Of a stretch of 64,000 nucleotides of DNA, positions 10,232-21,910 are shown one piece after another (position 1 is the first letter of the stretch; each line of letters opens with the position of its first letter). Source of the stretch: Dendrobium chrysotoxum. Lineage: Eukaryota; Streptophyta; Magnoliopsida; Asparagales; Orchidaceae. The notes under the pieces were generated by a model. It saw only the letters and a list, made by a program, of their open reading frames with translations. It had not been told where the DNA came from and did not search any database. A program made the translations under genes and the position numbers. The DNA is taken from contig CM034305.1 of the NCBI GenBank assembly GCA_019925795.1, forward strand, positions 64,778,573-64,842,572. The letters run 5' to 3'.

Positions 10232-12006
10232 TGTAGTAACCTTTAAAATTTAAAAAATTAGTTTTGACCTACAATAGTAAAAAATTATTTTATGAGTCAT
10301 TATAAGTCTAAATCATAATCCATCTTCGCCATAATATATATATTATTGTATTTTAATTATACTAATTTTTTTCTAATTTTTGGACATTGGTGTAATTTCT
10401 TAGGAAATTAGTACTTGTCTGTATAAGTGGGATTTTTGGGATCGATAGGTGTCCATTTTACAAACTGATTTCACCAAAATATTTTGGACATATTTTGCTA
10501 ATTTATGAATATTTTTTTTTATAATATTTGAATCTTTAGATTTGAAGTTATAAGAGAATTTTAGGCTTAAAGTTGAACAATTAGTATAATTACAATTATA
10601 TCCTTTGTTATTAAATCTTCTTTTCCTCTCAACTTAAATATTTTTTTAAAATCCCTTCCCATTTCGATTAACGCAGAACAAGAGAAGGAAAATGAGAGGT
10701 GAGAGAAAAATAAAGCCAGATTTTTTAGATCTTAGAGTAATTTTTCCATGTAGACTCAATTGAAAATTTATTCATCTTGAGATAGGTCATACTATATCCA
10801 TCTCAATTCTTAAAAATACTAAGTTTTTATCTAATTTTTTATTTTTGTTACAAAAATATGGGTATAACTTTGCATTGATAAAATTTTCACCGTATAATTT
10901 TTTATATGTTATAGAGATTGAGATTGTGAACACTAAATATTTTTTGAAAATTTCATATCCGATATTTTAGCATTTATACATTTTATCAAATAAAAAATAA
11001 TCTAGACTATAAAAAATAATATTATAGTACAATTAAAATCTTAAAATTGTGTTCTACATGATCTCTGATAATTTGGTTATTTTTTGAAAATGTGTATTTT
11101 TGCTTAGTAAGATTTTGTGTTGTTTACTGTTATAGAAAACATGTAATTCTGACATAGTCTTAATTATGCTTCAATTGCTAGCATGTGATAAAATATATTG
11201 TTATATGACTAATATGACTGAGTTATGTGAATTTTGAAATGAAAATGTCTGTTGGAGATATAAGTGGTCAGAATCCTTTGAGATTCTATTTATGATCGAT
11301 AATATTCTTGTGCCTATAAAGTATATTCTGGTGACAAATATATTATATTCTAGTGCCTACTAGTATGTTTAGCCACTATAATCACAAATGGAGTTATAAG
11401 GGGCCAGAATCCTTTGAGATTCTATCTGAAACTGGGAATATTTGATATGAATTATTATGTTATATGAATTTTAGTTTATTTAACTGCTTAGTTTTATTAT
11501 TTGAATCTTTGGATAACTGCTATGTTCTTATTACCCTTCTTAGTATAATACAATGATTTATTATATTATATTTAACTACTTTTAAATATTCTAAAAGATA
11601 TTTAATAAAATTTTTTAGAAATTTAGATCACTTTGTGTGGCCTATTAAGCTGTTATAGCTCATTGTAGTTTTACTTCTAGTTTTTAGGATATGGGAAGGA
11701 GAATAAGCTGATTGATTAGCACTTTCATAATTTGATTTAAGTTTATATGTATTTCACTATTTTAATTTTTGTACAGTCATGATTAGCTATTAAATATTAT
11801 GCTATGCTATCTAATATGTAGTCATGTACTGTAGTGTAGACTCTATATACACATTTTGATGAAGTAAAAAAAGATTTTATGGATGAGTATATTTATAATA
11901 CTCTAGATGTTTTTAGTAGCTCTGTAGTCTGTAGTTTATTTTAAAGGTATATTGAAAGAAAATCTAAAAAAAATTAAAAATTAGATCTTGGGATTTGCCT
12001 ATCACA
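10232..12006 (+). mobile_element. Decayed LTR, right arm of inverted repeat
   Basis: About 1.78 kb, plus orientation, starting TGTAGTAACC and ending GCCTATCACA. It resembles the LTR type of the element at 13016-17147 (start TGTAACAACC, internal GAGTTATAAGG motif at 11391, end near a CA). The sequence after 12006 does not show a recognisable primer site. Flanking 5-mers do not match, so no target duplication supports a simple insertion. Confidence 0.55.
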
Positions 12007-13015
12007 ACCCCAAATTCTATTGTGTTGGATTAGGTTGTAACAATTTAAACTCTTTATTAAAATTTTTAGCTCATATAGTATTCTTAAACTTTAAGTTTGA
12101 GCATTTAACATGTTTCTCTTATACGAGCTAGATCTTTTTTGTGTTTTTAAAGATACTCAACATCATGCCTAATGTTTAAGAGAAGAATTGAAACCTAATC
12201 GTAATTATCTCATCCTTAATACATAACATACCAGAGCCAACTAAATATTCTAATTGTAAAAGAATAATATAAACATTCATCAACATTCAATTAGATATAT
12301 TCTTCCAAAAAGAATTATATATAAATAATCTAGTACAAGTCTTATATACATCAAAATATAGATGGCTGGACTAAAAAAAATACCTTCTTATTGAACTCTT
12401 TACTTGACCTTATTGACTTTCACTCCACTCAATCATATCTTTACCTATCCTCAAAATAGTACATGAATGTAAAGAGTGAGCAAACCATATTTCTTAGTAG
12501 GCATTCTGAACCTTACTAAAGTATTTAATGTTCTTTAATGAAATTAAACATTGTAAGAGTAAACAATAAGGTTTTATAATTGAATTAGGTAACATAATAA
12601 TTAGATAAGGTTAACTTGAACATTAACTTGAGTATAACTTGTACATTACTTGAACTTGGGCATCAACATTAGTAATGTTAACTTGGACCACGAATTGATT
12701 TTAAACATGATTATTAGTATACATTATTAAATGAGCTTGCAATGCAACTTGTGAAAAATGACATGCACATATTCTTAAACATATAAAGAACAACATATGA
12801 ATTTATAATTAATATATGCTTGATCATTTATTGAACTTATACATATCAATCACATGAACTTTCACTTACTTGCACATATTAATAACATAAACTTGCATTT
12901 AAACTTATACTTTGCTTACATGCAACTTGTATGCAATCAATATAAAACATGATGCATGCATATGCCCCGATGACTGCTTATTATAATACTCAATGAATTA
13001 AGATGCAATTATACC
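12007..13015. other. AT-rich DNA, probable old LTR material
   Basis: No gene is seen. The stretch around 12370-12520 (pyrimidine-rich segment followed by GTGAGCAAACCATATTTCTTAG) resembles the segment near 8480-8560 of the left LTR arm, in the same orientation. The remainder has frequent ACTTG and ACATAT words without clear structure. Confidence 0.35.
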
Positions 13016-14640
13016 TGTTATGACCTGGTTTTGTTAAAATAATAAATAAAAATTTTTTGCATTCATACCTTGTGCATGTGTCTGTGAGTGTTATGTGTGT
13101 ATGTGAGTGTTTGAGATAGTTTTGAAACGGAGTTTAGAGGTTTGAGTGCATGCATGAAAATCTAGACTTTTTACATATTATTTTATTCTAAATCCTAAAT
13201 ATTAAAAGCATCAGCGCTGCCACCTCTCTCTCATTCTTGCATGGCTTGCTCGAGAAGGAAAGGGAGAAGGGAGAGGGAGAGGGAGCGGAGAGAAAATAAG
13301 AGAGAGGAAGCTCTCCAGGGCTTTTTTGTCCATCGCTTCTATTATAAAAAGTATTTTGATCGTTATAAATAACTATATTATTACTTTTATTTTTGACAGT
13401 TTTGATTTCTACAAATTTTATCTCTCTTAAATCTATCAAAGATGTGTTATCTCCTTATTTCATACATTTTTATCATGTAACTTTTGATATGTTATAGATT
13501 TGATCATTATAAATAATTTAATATGATTTTATTACTTTTTCACTGGTTAAATATGTGTATATGAATTTCTATATAGAATGATCTGTAAAAAAAGGTATAC
13601 TGTGAAAATGGGTTGAAAGAGAATGTGTGGTTATTTGATATAAAAATACTGAAATGTGATTTGTGCTGAAATAATTAATGTGATAAAATATATTGAAATG
13701 ATTTACTAAATTGATGCTAATTTGATAGAAATGATGTATTGATTGATATCGAATATATATGATATAATAACCCCCCGTGATACCCTTAAGATTTATTAAT
13801 TCGCTAATGAGAGTCATAAGGAGCTGGTGACTGCTTGAGAATTATAAGGAATCGAAGCGACTGATCCACATGATTCACTGAGTGAGAGTTATAAGGAGTT
13901 CACTGATTTGGAGTTATAAGGGGCGAGTGATTGAGAGTTATAAGGGCAAGATCAAGATACCTACATCTGAATATATAATAAATGAAAGAATACATATATT
14001 TAATAGATAGTACTGACACTTACTAAAAATATTGATACAATTACTGTACATATAATTAACTAACTAAAGTAATTGAATGAATGATAAGATTGACTGATTG
14101 AAAGATAAAGATAGAATGATTGGTGGAATAAGATGTGATGTGTAATGGAACTAGTAAATTGACATATGTGACTAGTACAAATAACATATATTGATGCATT
14201 GACTTTCTTACTTGATTTACAACATATTATTTCTATTTTTCTTTGTATTAATTAATTGATGAGTTTTTATGCTCATTATGTGATTTTATATGATTTTAGA
14301 TAAAGATAAGGAACTTATAGTTTAAGAACAATAATGATATTTCAGCTATATTTTAAGTTTTTTTTACTTTATGTATATTCTTTTATAGCCTATAATGGCT
14401 ATTGTACATATTATTTTGGCCCCTAGCTATAGGATGTAAATGTAAACTATAAAAATCTAATGATGTTTTTATGTTATTATTTATTTTTTTAATATAAGTA
14501 ATCAGCTATGGATATCAAATTGATCTGATTGTAAATGAATGATTATTGATTGTTAACTGAAAAAAAATGAATAGAATGAGTTAAATATATAATAAATAGG
14601 AGAAAATAAATTCTTCCATATTAGATCTTAGGGCATGAAA
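13016..14640 (+). repeat. 5' LTR of the chromovirus derivative
   Basis: It starts TGTTATGACC and ends ...TTAGGGCATGA just before the primer site. From about 13172 it aligns with the right LTR (AGAGGGAGAGG purine island, TATAAAAAGT, GAGTTATAAGG repeats, TTTTATGCTCAT). The first 150 bases do not align with the other LTR, which suggests replacement or a chimeric origin. Confidence 0.65.
13804..13945 (+). repeat. GAGTTATAAGG-type tandem motif, 5 copies
   Basis: Variants of GAGAGTTATAAGGAG recur near 13810, 13838, 13885, 13910 and 13932, spaced 22-47 bases. The same block exists in the partner LTR at 16258-16395. Confidence 0.7.
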
Positions 14641-14645
14641 AAAAT

Positions 14646-14663
14646 TGGTATCAGAGCAATAGT
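14646..14663 (+). other. Primer-binding site, tRNA-Met type
   Basis: TGGTATCAGAGCAATAG lies five bases after the 5' LTR. The first 12 bases are the standard complement of the 3' end of plant initiator methionine tRNA. Confidence 0.85.
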
Positions 14664-15020
14664 TGGTAGAGGAATTTGATTGTAATCAGAGTTGTATTAA
14701 CGATTGCATTAATTATTGATTAAAGGCAAACATAGATTTATTTTGTTTTGAATAATTTATTTTGTATTTGCTAATTTTATTTGAAGGATTTATTTTGTAT
14801 TTAAGATTTATTTCTTGATCAGGCAAATAGAACTGCAAGGCAAGATGTATGAATCTGATACTGAAACCTTTTTAGTAATATCTAAAAATATGATAAAATT
14901 TACTTATAAGATCACTCAAATGATGAGTGATAAACTAGTAAAATAATCTGGATAGAGCTATAAGAAATTAGTGAAAGTAGTAAGAAAATGGTTAACAAGA
15001 TGATCGGAGCACATGTCACT

Positions 15021-15135
15021 CTGCCATGTATTTGGTGTGGGAGGAGACATGTGGGACTCTGCTATAGAGTGACAGTATAATATTTTGGTGCGAGATGATT
15101 ATGGGCACCGAATGGAAGAATGCTCATTGCCTGGA
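15021..15135 (+). pseudogene. Gag zinc-knuckle remnant
   Basis: The frame reads LPCIWCGRRHVGLCY, the CxxCGRxHxGxC knuckle found in chromovirus gag. After a stop and a shift it reads DDYGHRMEECSLPG, the second half of a CCHC knuckle. It is the only coding domain left between the two LTRs. Confidence 0.65.
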
Positions 15136-15374
15136 CATGGATAGTGATATGCTCATAGTATAATTAGATAGTTGGAGTCAGTAAAGGAGGTACTTGAAGT
15201 GCTTGAAGATGTAACTGATATGATTTATTTTATTTTTATACGCTGAATTTTTTGATGATTTCCTAAGTGATTTATATATGATATAAATTTTTATTTTCAA
15301 ATCAATTTTGGTTTGACATATTATAGATTCAATTTTATTTTAAAAATGCTCTCCCTCTGACTGACTGATATAAA

Positions 15375-15410
15375 ATTTTTGAGGACGATATTTTTTAAAG
15401 GTGGGTAGAT
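15375..15410 (+). other. End of pol frame and polypurine tract
   Basis: The frame FEDDIFFKGGR ends at a TAG overlapping AAAGGTGGGTAGAT, directly followed by the TGTAACAACC start of the right LTR. This KGGR ending overlapping the purine tract is a known habit of Tekay/Del-like chromoviruses. Confidence 0.65.
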
Positions 15411-16257
15411 TGTAACAACCCAAAATATAAAAATATATTTTAAAATAAAATATTTGAATTGGAGCACTACGGTGCTGAGATTATGAGTGCTGAGGCATTA
15501 GCCTTTGAGTGCAGTGATGCTAAAAATCATTGACGCGATATTGGAGTCTATATTCTATAGTAATTTTGGATTCAACATGCGATACTAGGTCGAAGCGCTG
15601 TGACACTAGACCACTAATATTATTTTTATATATTGTTTTATTCTAAATTATAAATATTAAAAGCTCTACCACTGCCACCTCTCCCTCATTAATTCTTGCG
15701 TGGCTAGCTTTGAAAGGGAAGGGAGAAGGGAGAGGGAGAGGAGAGAGAAGAAGAGAGAGGAAGCTCTCTGGGACTTTCTATCCACTGCTTCCATTATAAA
15801 AAGTGTTTGAATCATTATAATTAATTATATTCTTACTTTTATTTTTGATGTTTTAATTTCTATGGATTTTATCTATTCTAAATATGTCAAAGATGCATTA
15901 TGTCTTGATTTCATAAGCTTTTGCCATATAACTTTTGATATGTTATAGATTTGATCATTCTAAATAATTTAAAATAATTTTATTATATTTTTATCAGTTA
16001 AATATGTGTATAAAAATTTATATATAAAAGTAGTAGGAAAATGCATACTGAGAAAACGGGGTCGAAAGGTAATGTGTTGTGATTTGATATGAAAATACCA
16101 AAATATAATTTGTGCTAAAATAATTGACGTGATTAAGTTGTATTGAAATAATTTATTGAACTGATATTAATCTAATAGAAATGATGTATTATTTTATATC
16201 ATATACATATGATATGATAACCAATGTGATACCCTCAAGATTCATTGATTTATTAAT

Positions 16258-16395
16258 GGGAGTTATAAGAAGCTGAAGACTGATTGAGAGTTATAAGGAG
16301 TCGGGGCGACTGATCCACCAATTCATTGATTGAGAGTTAAAAGGAGTTTCACTTATTGAGAGTTATAAGGGACGATTGATTGGGAGTTATAAGGG
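16258..16395 (+). repeat. GAGTTATAAGG-type tandem motif, 5 copies
   Basis: Units such as TTGAGAGTTATAAGGAG recur at about 16259, 16287, 16333, 16360 and 16383. The spacing parallels the copy in the left LTR, so the array predates the insertion. Confidence 0.7.
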
Positions 16396-16434
16396 CAGAA
16401 GCAAGATACCCTTATTTGAATGTGATAAATGAAA

Positions 16435-16436
<2 letters not shown>

Positions 16437-16491
<55 letters not shown>
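16437..16491. repeat. (AT)n microsatellite
   Basis: A pure AT dinucleotide run of 55 bases inside the 3' LTR. The other LTR has no comparable run at the matching place, so it expanded after insertion. Confidence 0.95.
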
Positions 16492-16494
<3 letters not shown>

Positions 16495-17147
16495 CCAAAA
16501 CATGCTAAAAAAATTAATACAATTACTTTACAGATAACTGACTAACTGAAGTAATTGAATAAATGATAAGATTGACAGATTAAATAAGCCTAATTGTAAG
16601 ATTAAAATAACATGATTGGTTGAACGAGATGTGATGTGTAATGGAACTGATAAATTGACATAGGTGGCAAACATATAGCATATATTGATGCAATGACTTC
16701 CTTACATAATTTACATCGTACTATATTTCTTTTACCTTGCATTGATTTCATATGTAAGATTTTAGTTAATTATTGAGCTTTTATGCTCATTTTGTATTTT
16801 TATATGATTTCAGATAAAGGTAAAAACCTATAGTTTGAGGCTTAGCAGTAATGATGTTTCGACTTTATTTTATGTATATTCTTTTGTAGCATGTAATGAT
16901 TATTATACATATTATTTTTGACCCTGACTATATAATATATATAAATATTAACTACAGAAATATAATAATATTTTATACTAATATTTATTTCTTTAATGTA
17001 ATTTATAAGTTCTGAATGTTAAATTAATTTGATTGTAAATGAATGATTATTTGTTATTAACTGAGAAAAAAATGAATAGAATGAGTTGAAAAAATAATAA
17101 AGAGAAATGAAACAAAATTATTTTCCATTAGATTTTAGGGCGTGACA

Positions 17148-19495
17148 CTCAATGTTAGTCCTCCCATCTGATCAAGGTACTTCACGATGTACTGAGCACC
17201 CTGGTGAATCCCTCATGCTTGGTCTGGGTTGTTTGGCTAAGCAGCAAGGGCAACTCGGCCTCCATCGAACATATAACCCCATATTAACAAGTCGGCATCG
17301 CCTCTCTCAAGTCGGCATCGTCTGCTACAATAGTTCTTTCTTCAACAACCTCAAGCTTGTATAAACCCTTGGACTTGATTGTTAACTCTAGGGTGTGGTC
17401 GTTAGCCTCCCAATAATTTTGTCCAACAAAATTTACTCCAGGGGAAATGCATGATTAGTAAACAAGGTATACAAAAAAGAAGCCAACGACTACTCAAGTA
17501 CCTTGTTTGTAGCTTACTCCTCAGCGACCACTTCAGCATCCCTCTCAGCTACGACAACAGTCTCTTCAGCGATTGCCTCTTGTTATGGCACACTCGCCTT
17601 CTTCAAAGGGACTTCACTCGCGCTTCCCTGCATGCTTCCAGAAAGAAAATGATGATTTTCTCATCGTTGGTACCTTTACATTCACCGGTCATGCCTCCTG
17701 CCATTGGGACAATAGAAACAAGCATCTCATTCATCATCGCAATAAGATCTAAAAATTGATCATCCACAATGACAATTAGCTCTCCGACATCAGCTCTCGT
17801 TCTCTTCAATAGGGAGCATGTTTTATTTATTATTATTATTTATTTAACAGGGAACCTGTTGTTACATCTATCAAGTCCACAGACACACACCTTTTCTCTA
17901 ACAACAAGCCTAATCGATGTAGCCTCCTATGTATTTGCAGCCTTCATGCTGAAGACCACTCGTGCTCTCATGTAAGTAGCTTTTCGGGAAGTTTGAATGC
18001 CAAGGAGCGAGGAATGATCCAGCACCAAATTCAAGCAAGGCTCGCTGTTGGAAAGTAAAGGCAAGCATCCATCTCATCCCAAAGCTGGTATCTATAGAAG
18101 TTAGATGATGGGGTCGTTCGATCTCCGAGGAAAAATGAACCTCAACATTTGTAAAGAATTCAGGATTGTAAATTTGCATTTACTCATGCTATCCTTTTTG
18201 GTTTTACATTTATTCAAACTTTTTCAACATCTAATATTCAAAGGATCTCATAAATTAGGAAACTAAATGTACACCCATGACTACTTGTGTAGGTACCCAT
18301 TTGTATGTGTCTTATATGTTATGTTCAGGTCGAGCGGAAGGAGGATCCACTCCTCTCTCGAAACAGTTAATTTGAGGGACTCACTCAAGAGTTGGGAAGG
18401 AGGTGGACACTGGAGCACGACGAACCAACACCAATCATATCTTCCAGGAATTCATCCCCCCAAGGGGAGGGTGACCTTAGAAGTTTATCTCTTAGTTAGA
18501 CAAATCTTTATTCATCTTGGACAGATTCAAGCCTCCCACACAAGATTTATCAACTAGCTAACACCACACATTGCCTCTAGTAACATCTCTTAGAATGCTA
18601 CTCGGCCCCTCTTACCTCAATGGGGTGACCTCATACTAACTTCAAACCTTACGTTGGTCCAATCTCCCAACCACCTTTAGACGCTACTCGCCCCTTCTCA
18701 CCTCAATGGGGGAACCTTAGACCGACTCTCTACCAACGACGATTCCATCTACGAGCTCCTCACCACTTGTGTCCCCTCTCATGAAGATTACCGCTTCACT
18801 CGGCATAGATAACCGAGCTACATGAAGGACTAATATGACAAATACTATATCCCATACATACCCCATATTCTCCAAACCTTACAAATAGGGGGAGCATAGA
18901 AAAAAAAAGCAAAAAAAGGAAAAATAGAAAATGAAGAAGGCTAAACACGAGAAAACATGACCAGAGAACCATGACCATATATAGAGAAGTCTAAAGAGAG
19001 ATATTTTATAATTTTTTCCTTTCTTAGCTTAAGTTTTACTGTGCAGAGCTCTCGCTTTCACTACTCCTATACCTCTGGCTTGGATAATAAAATTTTTGTC
19101 TAGATTAATACTCTCTTAGGCCCATCTCCCCTCTTTTCTTCGTACTCAAACTTCATTACCTTCTCTCCATAGAATCTTAGTCCACAGGTAGCAAGAAGTA
19201 TGACCTATTATCATCTACAGGATAAAACATGATTTAATGCGTACGAATAAGTTTTGAGTTATTTTCAAACAATATTATTTGAATAATACACAAACATGTA
19301 TTCAAACAACACTAACTCAAAGTTAGATATAGTATTAAAGAGCTTTTTCAATCCTTATTAGAACATGTGTTAAAAATAGTGTTCGATCATTATTAGAACA
19401 AGGATTGAATATGACATCACATTCGTTAGTCTATCTAACTCTGAGTTAGAGCTCCATAAAAATGACCTAATTTATACTTTACATGAAAACCTTAA

Positions 19496-19498
<3 letters not shown>
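17148..19498. other. Decayed repeat region with LTR-like promoter
   Basis: No gene can be named. Minus-strand frames at 17603-17809 and 17910-18179 are locally less AT-rich and look transposon-derived, but I do not recognise their domains. From about 18306 the plus strand resembles an LTR: TGTTATG, GC-rich U3 text, a 87-bp repeat, TATATAGAG at about 18977, then CTTGGATAATAAAATTT. Ends are uncertain. Confidence 0.35.
18591..18764 (+). repeat. 87-bp imperfect tandem duplication
   Basis: TAGAATGCTACTCGGCCCCT at 18591 recurs as TAGACGCTACTCGCCCCTTC at 18678. Both are followed by an ACCTCAATGGGG phrase. Confidence 0.65.

Positions 19499-19576
<78 letters not shown>
19499..19576. repeat. (AT)n microsatellite
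   Basis: A 78-base pure AT run. Confidence 0.95.
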
Positions 19577-19577
<1 letters not shown>

Positions 19578-20097
19578 CGATGTTTGAAAGCAGATTTTGA
19601 AAAATTTAATCTTCTTTGAGGAATTTTAAAATTGATGTTGAGTTCTAATTCTAAAATCGAACATCCCATCAGAAAAAGTATACCACCTCGGGAGGTGGAG
19701 ATAAAATTTTAGGATGGAGTTCAGATTTAGAATTATAAATCCCGTCTTGAATATTGTAACCAAATTTAAGAGAGAACATCGTATGGCCCCGAAGGGTCAA
19801 AATAAAGTTCAGTCAAATATCGGGCTACGATAATCAAGGGAAGTAATCGTTAATTTCATATTCAAATTTATTTTAACAAAAGGTATATCTCCCCGAATGA
19901 AGAATATATCATTCGTTAACAATCGTTCGAACATAACGATAACAATCGTCAATAATTTAATTTTCCCAAGGAAGACTAATTGAGTTTTAAAAATTAATTT
20001 TGAAAATCAGATGTGGGTTCTAAATCTCCTACGAGCGTAAGCTCTCGTAGTTAATTATATCATATGGAGGTTGAACTCCTTATGAAAATTCTTGATT
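19577..20097. other. Left flank of Element 1, nothing recognised
   Basis: AT-rich DNA with recurring TCGTTAACAATCG / AACGATAACAATCG words near 19913-19950. The sequence resumes after Element 1 at 30750. No coding potential is seen. Confidence 0.45.
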
Positions 20098-20102
20098 AGA
20101 AT
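20098..20102. repeat. Target-site duplication of Element 1, left
   Basis: AGAAT directly before the left LTR; the same five bases follow the right LTR at 30745-30749. Confidence 0.9.
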
Positions 20103-21111
20103 TATTGCGGACTCAAATATACACGGTGATAGAGTTTAAATATCCATCTCAGCGTTGTACGTATATCCAGTACACAAACAGAATTGAAATAGTAACACCA
20201 GGATTTTTACGTGGAAAACCCTGGAAAGGAAAAAAATCACGGGGCCACGCCCAGTTGAAAGAGTTCTACTAGTGTTGTTTGAAATACAGGAGACTGATTC
20301 GTCCTTGAAATTCAGGAAGATCAGATTACAATGAGTATTGAAAGTTGATTACAAGGCCCAGCAGAGTTCTGACGTCACTCGGGTGTCCGGCAGAATTTCG
20401 GCGTTACTTGAAAGTTGGGAAAAATTACGACGTTATTCTGGCTTCGGGCTGAGCTCCAGCGTGCTTCGGGCGCCCGACGGTGTTCCGGCGATGTTCCGAC
20501 GAGGTCCCGGTGGTGTTTCGGTGGTGTACGGCGGAGTCCCGGCGGTGGTCGAGGAGGAGCTATTCCCTCCTAGACTTCTCTTCTCTTCTTCTTCTCCTCT
20601 TCTCTTCTTGGCTTAGGTCCTTTCTTAAGAGAAATGAGGGGCTATTTATAGTTTTTCTGGAGTGGCATAGCCCGTAAATAGATGAGGGATCAGGGGCAAA
20701 TAAGGAGTGATCCGGATGAACGGCTGATATTGAATCCCTTGATCGTAAACCATTTATTGAGCATTTTAAGGTCTTAATGGTATCAGAATTCTGCGATCTT
20801 GGGCTCATTGGATTCGTCTCGTCGAGCCGCTCGATTCGATTATAAGCTCGTCAAAATCGGAGACCGTTTGGTAACTCAAATTGCTGTTCAAAGTTTCCAA
20901 CAGCGCTTCGGGTACTTGATTTGGACTGATTTGGGCTCGGATTGAGTCGAATTTGGTGTTGTTGGGTTCGTATTTTTGAGACGCTCAGTTCGACTATAAG
21001 CTTGCTGAAATCAGAGTTTAAATGGTTTCTGAATTAATTTTTGAAGTTTCCAACTTGTGTTTTTGCTTCGAGATTTGTGCCCAATCAAGATAATTTTTCG
21101 ATGACATATCA
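20103..21111 (-). repeat. Element 1 3' LTR
   Basis: 1009 bp, from TATTGCGGACTC (the TG of the other LTR has become TA) to ...GACATATCA. It contains a GC-rich block of short TTCCGGCG / GGTGGT variants at about 20470-20550 and a TATTTATAG-type box on the plus strand at 20642, whose complement CTATAAATA is the likely LTR promoter on the minus strand. Confidence 0.9.
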
Positions 21112-21127
21112 GTTGCCCCCCTATTTT
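21112..21127 (-). other. Element 1 polypurine tract
   Basis: On the minus strand AAAATAGGGGGGCAAC abuts the 3' LTR. It would prime plus-strand DNA synthesis. Confidence 0.75.
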
Positions 21128-21649
21128 CAGACGTCGAAGCTCCGGGAGTTCGAAAATACTTGTTCTGACCGTTTACATTAGTCGAATCGCAAAAATTGCG
21201 TTCAAAAAGATATTATTTTGCTCAAACTTGATTGTAGAGGCCTCGTTGAGCTCCAAAAGTGTCAAAATTGAGTCCGGAATGTCAAAAAACGTGTCAGGGG
21301 ACCCCAAAAACGTCCAATTTGGACCGTCCGGGCCCAAAATCGGAGCCCGGTAACACGTAGGTGGCCGAACCGGCAGCCGCCGCCAGCGGCGCGCCTGAGG
21401 CCCGCTTGGGCCCGCGCAGCAGCCCGCCCGCGACCCACCTGGGCCTACGCCTGGGCCCCCTTGCGCGGCTAATCGCGCCTGGCCGCGCTGGTTGGCCGGC
21501 GGTTAGGAAACCGCCGGCCGATTTTTTTTAATTGTTTTTTAAAGTGGTAGGGCCCAAAAAATTTCGAAAAAATTCCAAAAAATTTGAAAAAAATTTAGGG
21601 AATTTAATAACATTTTGGAATCCTCCCCCCCTTAAAAATACTATAAATA

Positions 21650-21658
21650 GACCCCCTA
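21650..21658 (+). promoter_or_regulatory. TATA box of the opposite-strand gene
   Basis: CTATAAATAGACC stands 250 bases upstream of the ATG at 21911, on the plus strand, opposite to gag-pol. It lies inside the element but outside the LTR, with CT-rich leader text following it (CTTCTTCCTTTCTG). This suggests a dedicated promoter for the extra gene. Confidence 0.55.
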
Positions 21659-21910
21659 GGGCCTAGGAAGAACTCGCACCTTCTTCCTTTCTGATTCTAG
21701 CTTTTGGCATTTTGAGGCCTTCCGCCATTTTTGAGTAGGTGAATTTCCCTACTCGACTCGGCACCCCTCCCTTTGCGCAGAAGTTAGAGGTTTCCTCTCT
21801 ACCTCCCCCGTTTTCCTCCTTTTTTCTTCCTACTTTAGAGGCTTTCCGCAGTCTTTCGTAGGTGATTTTCCCTACCTAGATTTGCGCCCCTCTTTAGTAA
21901 AGGAAGCGGA

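Larger units (their letters stand above)
13016..17147 (+). mobile_element. Stripped chromovirus-type retrotransposon (LTR-770 bp-LTR)
   Basis: Two long LTRs flank only about 770 bp of internal DNA. The internal part begins with a primer site matching initiator tRNA-Met, retains a gag zinc-knuckle scrap, and ends with the frame FEDDIFFKGGR plus a purine tract directly before the right LTR, as in Tekay/Del-type chromoviruses. Protease, RT, RNase H and integrase are gone. Outer 5-mers (ATACC left, CTCAA right) do not match, so the insertion is old or an end is rearranged. It may be a deletion derivative that moved by borrowing enzymes, or simply a decayed copy. Confidence 0.7.
15411..17147 (+). 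repeat. 3' LTR of the chromovirus derivative
   Basis: About 1.74 kb, starting TGTAACAACC and ending GGGCGTGACA. It contains the purine island at about 15715-15765, five GAGTTATAAGG motifs (16258-16395) and a TA microsatellite (16437-16491). Confidence 0.7.

Noticed and set aside
19472..19669. 65-codon minus-strand frame with a long IYIY run
   Set aside because: It is a translation of the TA microsatellite at 19499-19576, not a gene. The similar frame at 32190-32399 is rejected for the same reason.
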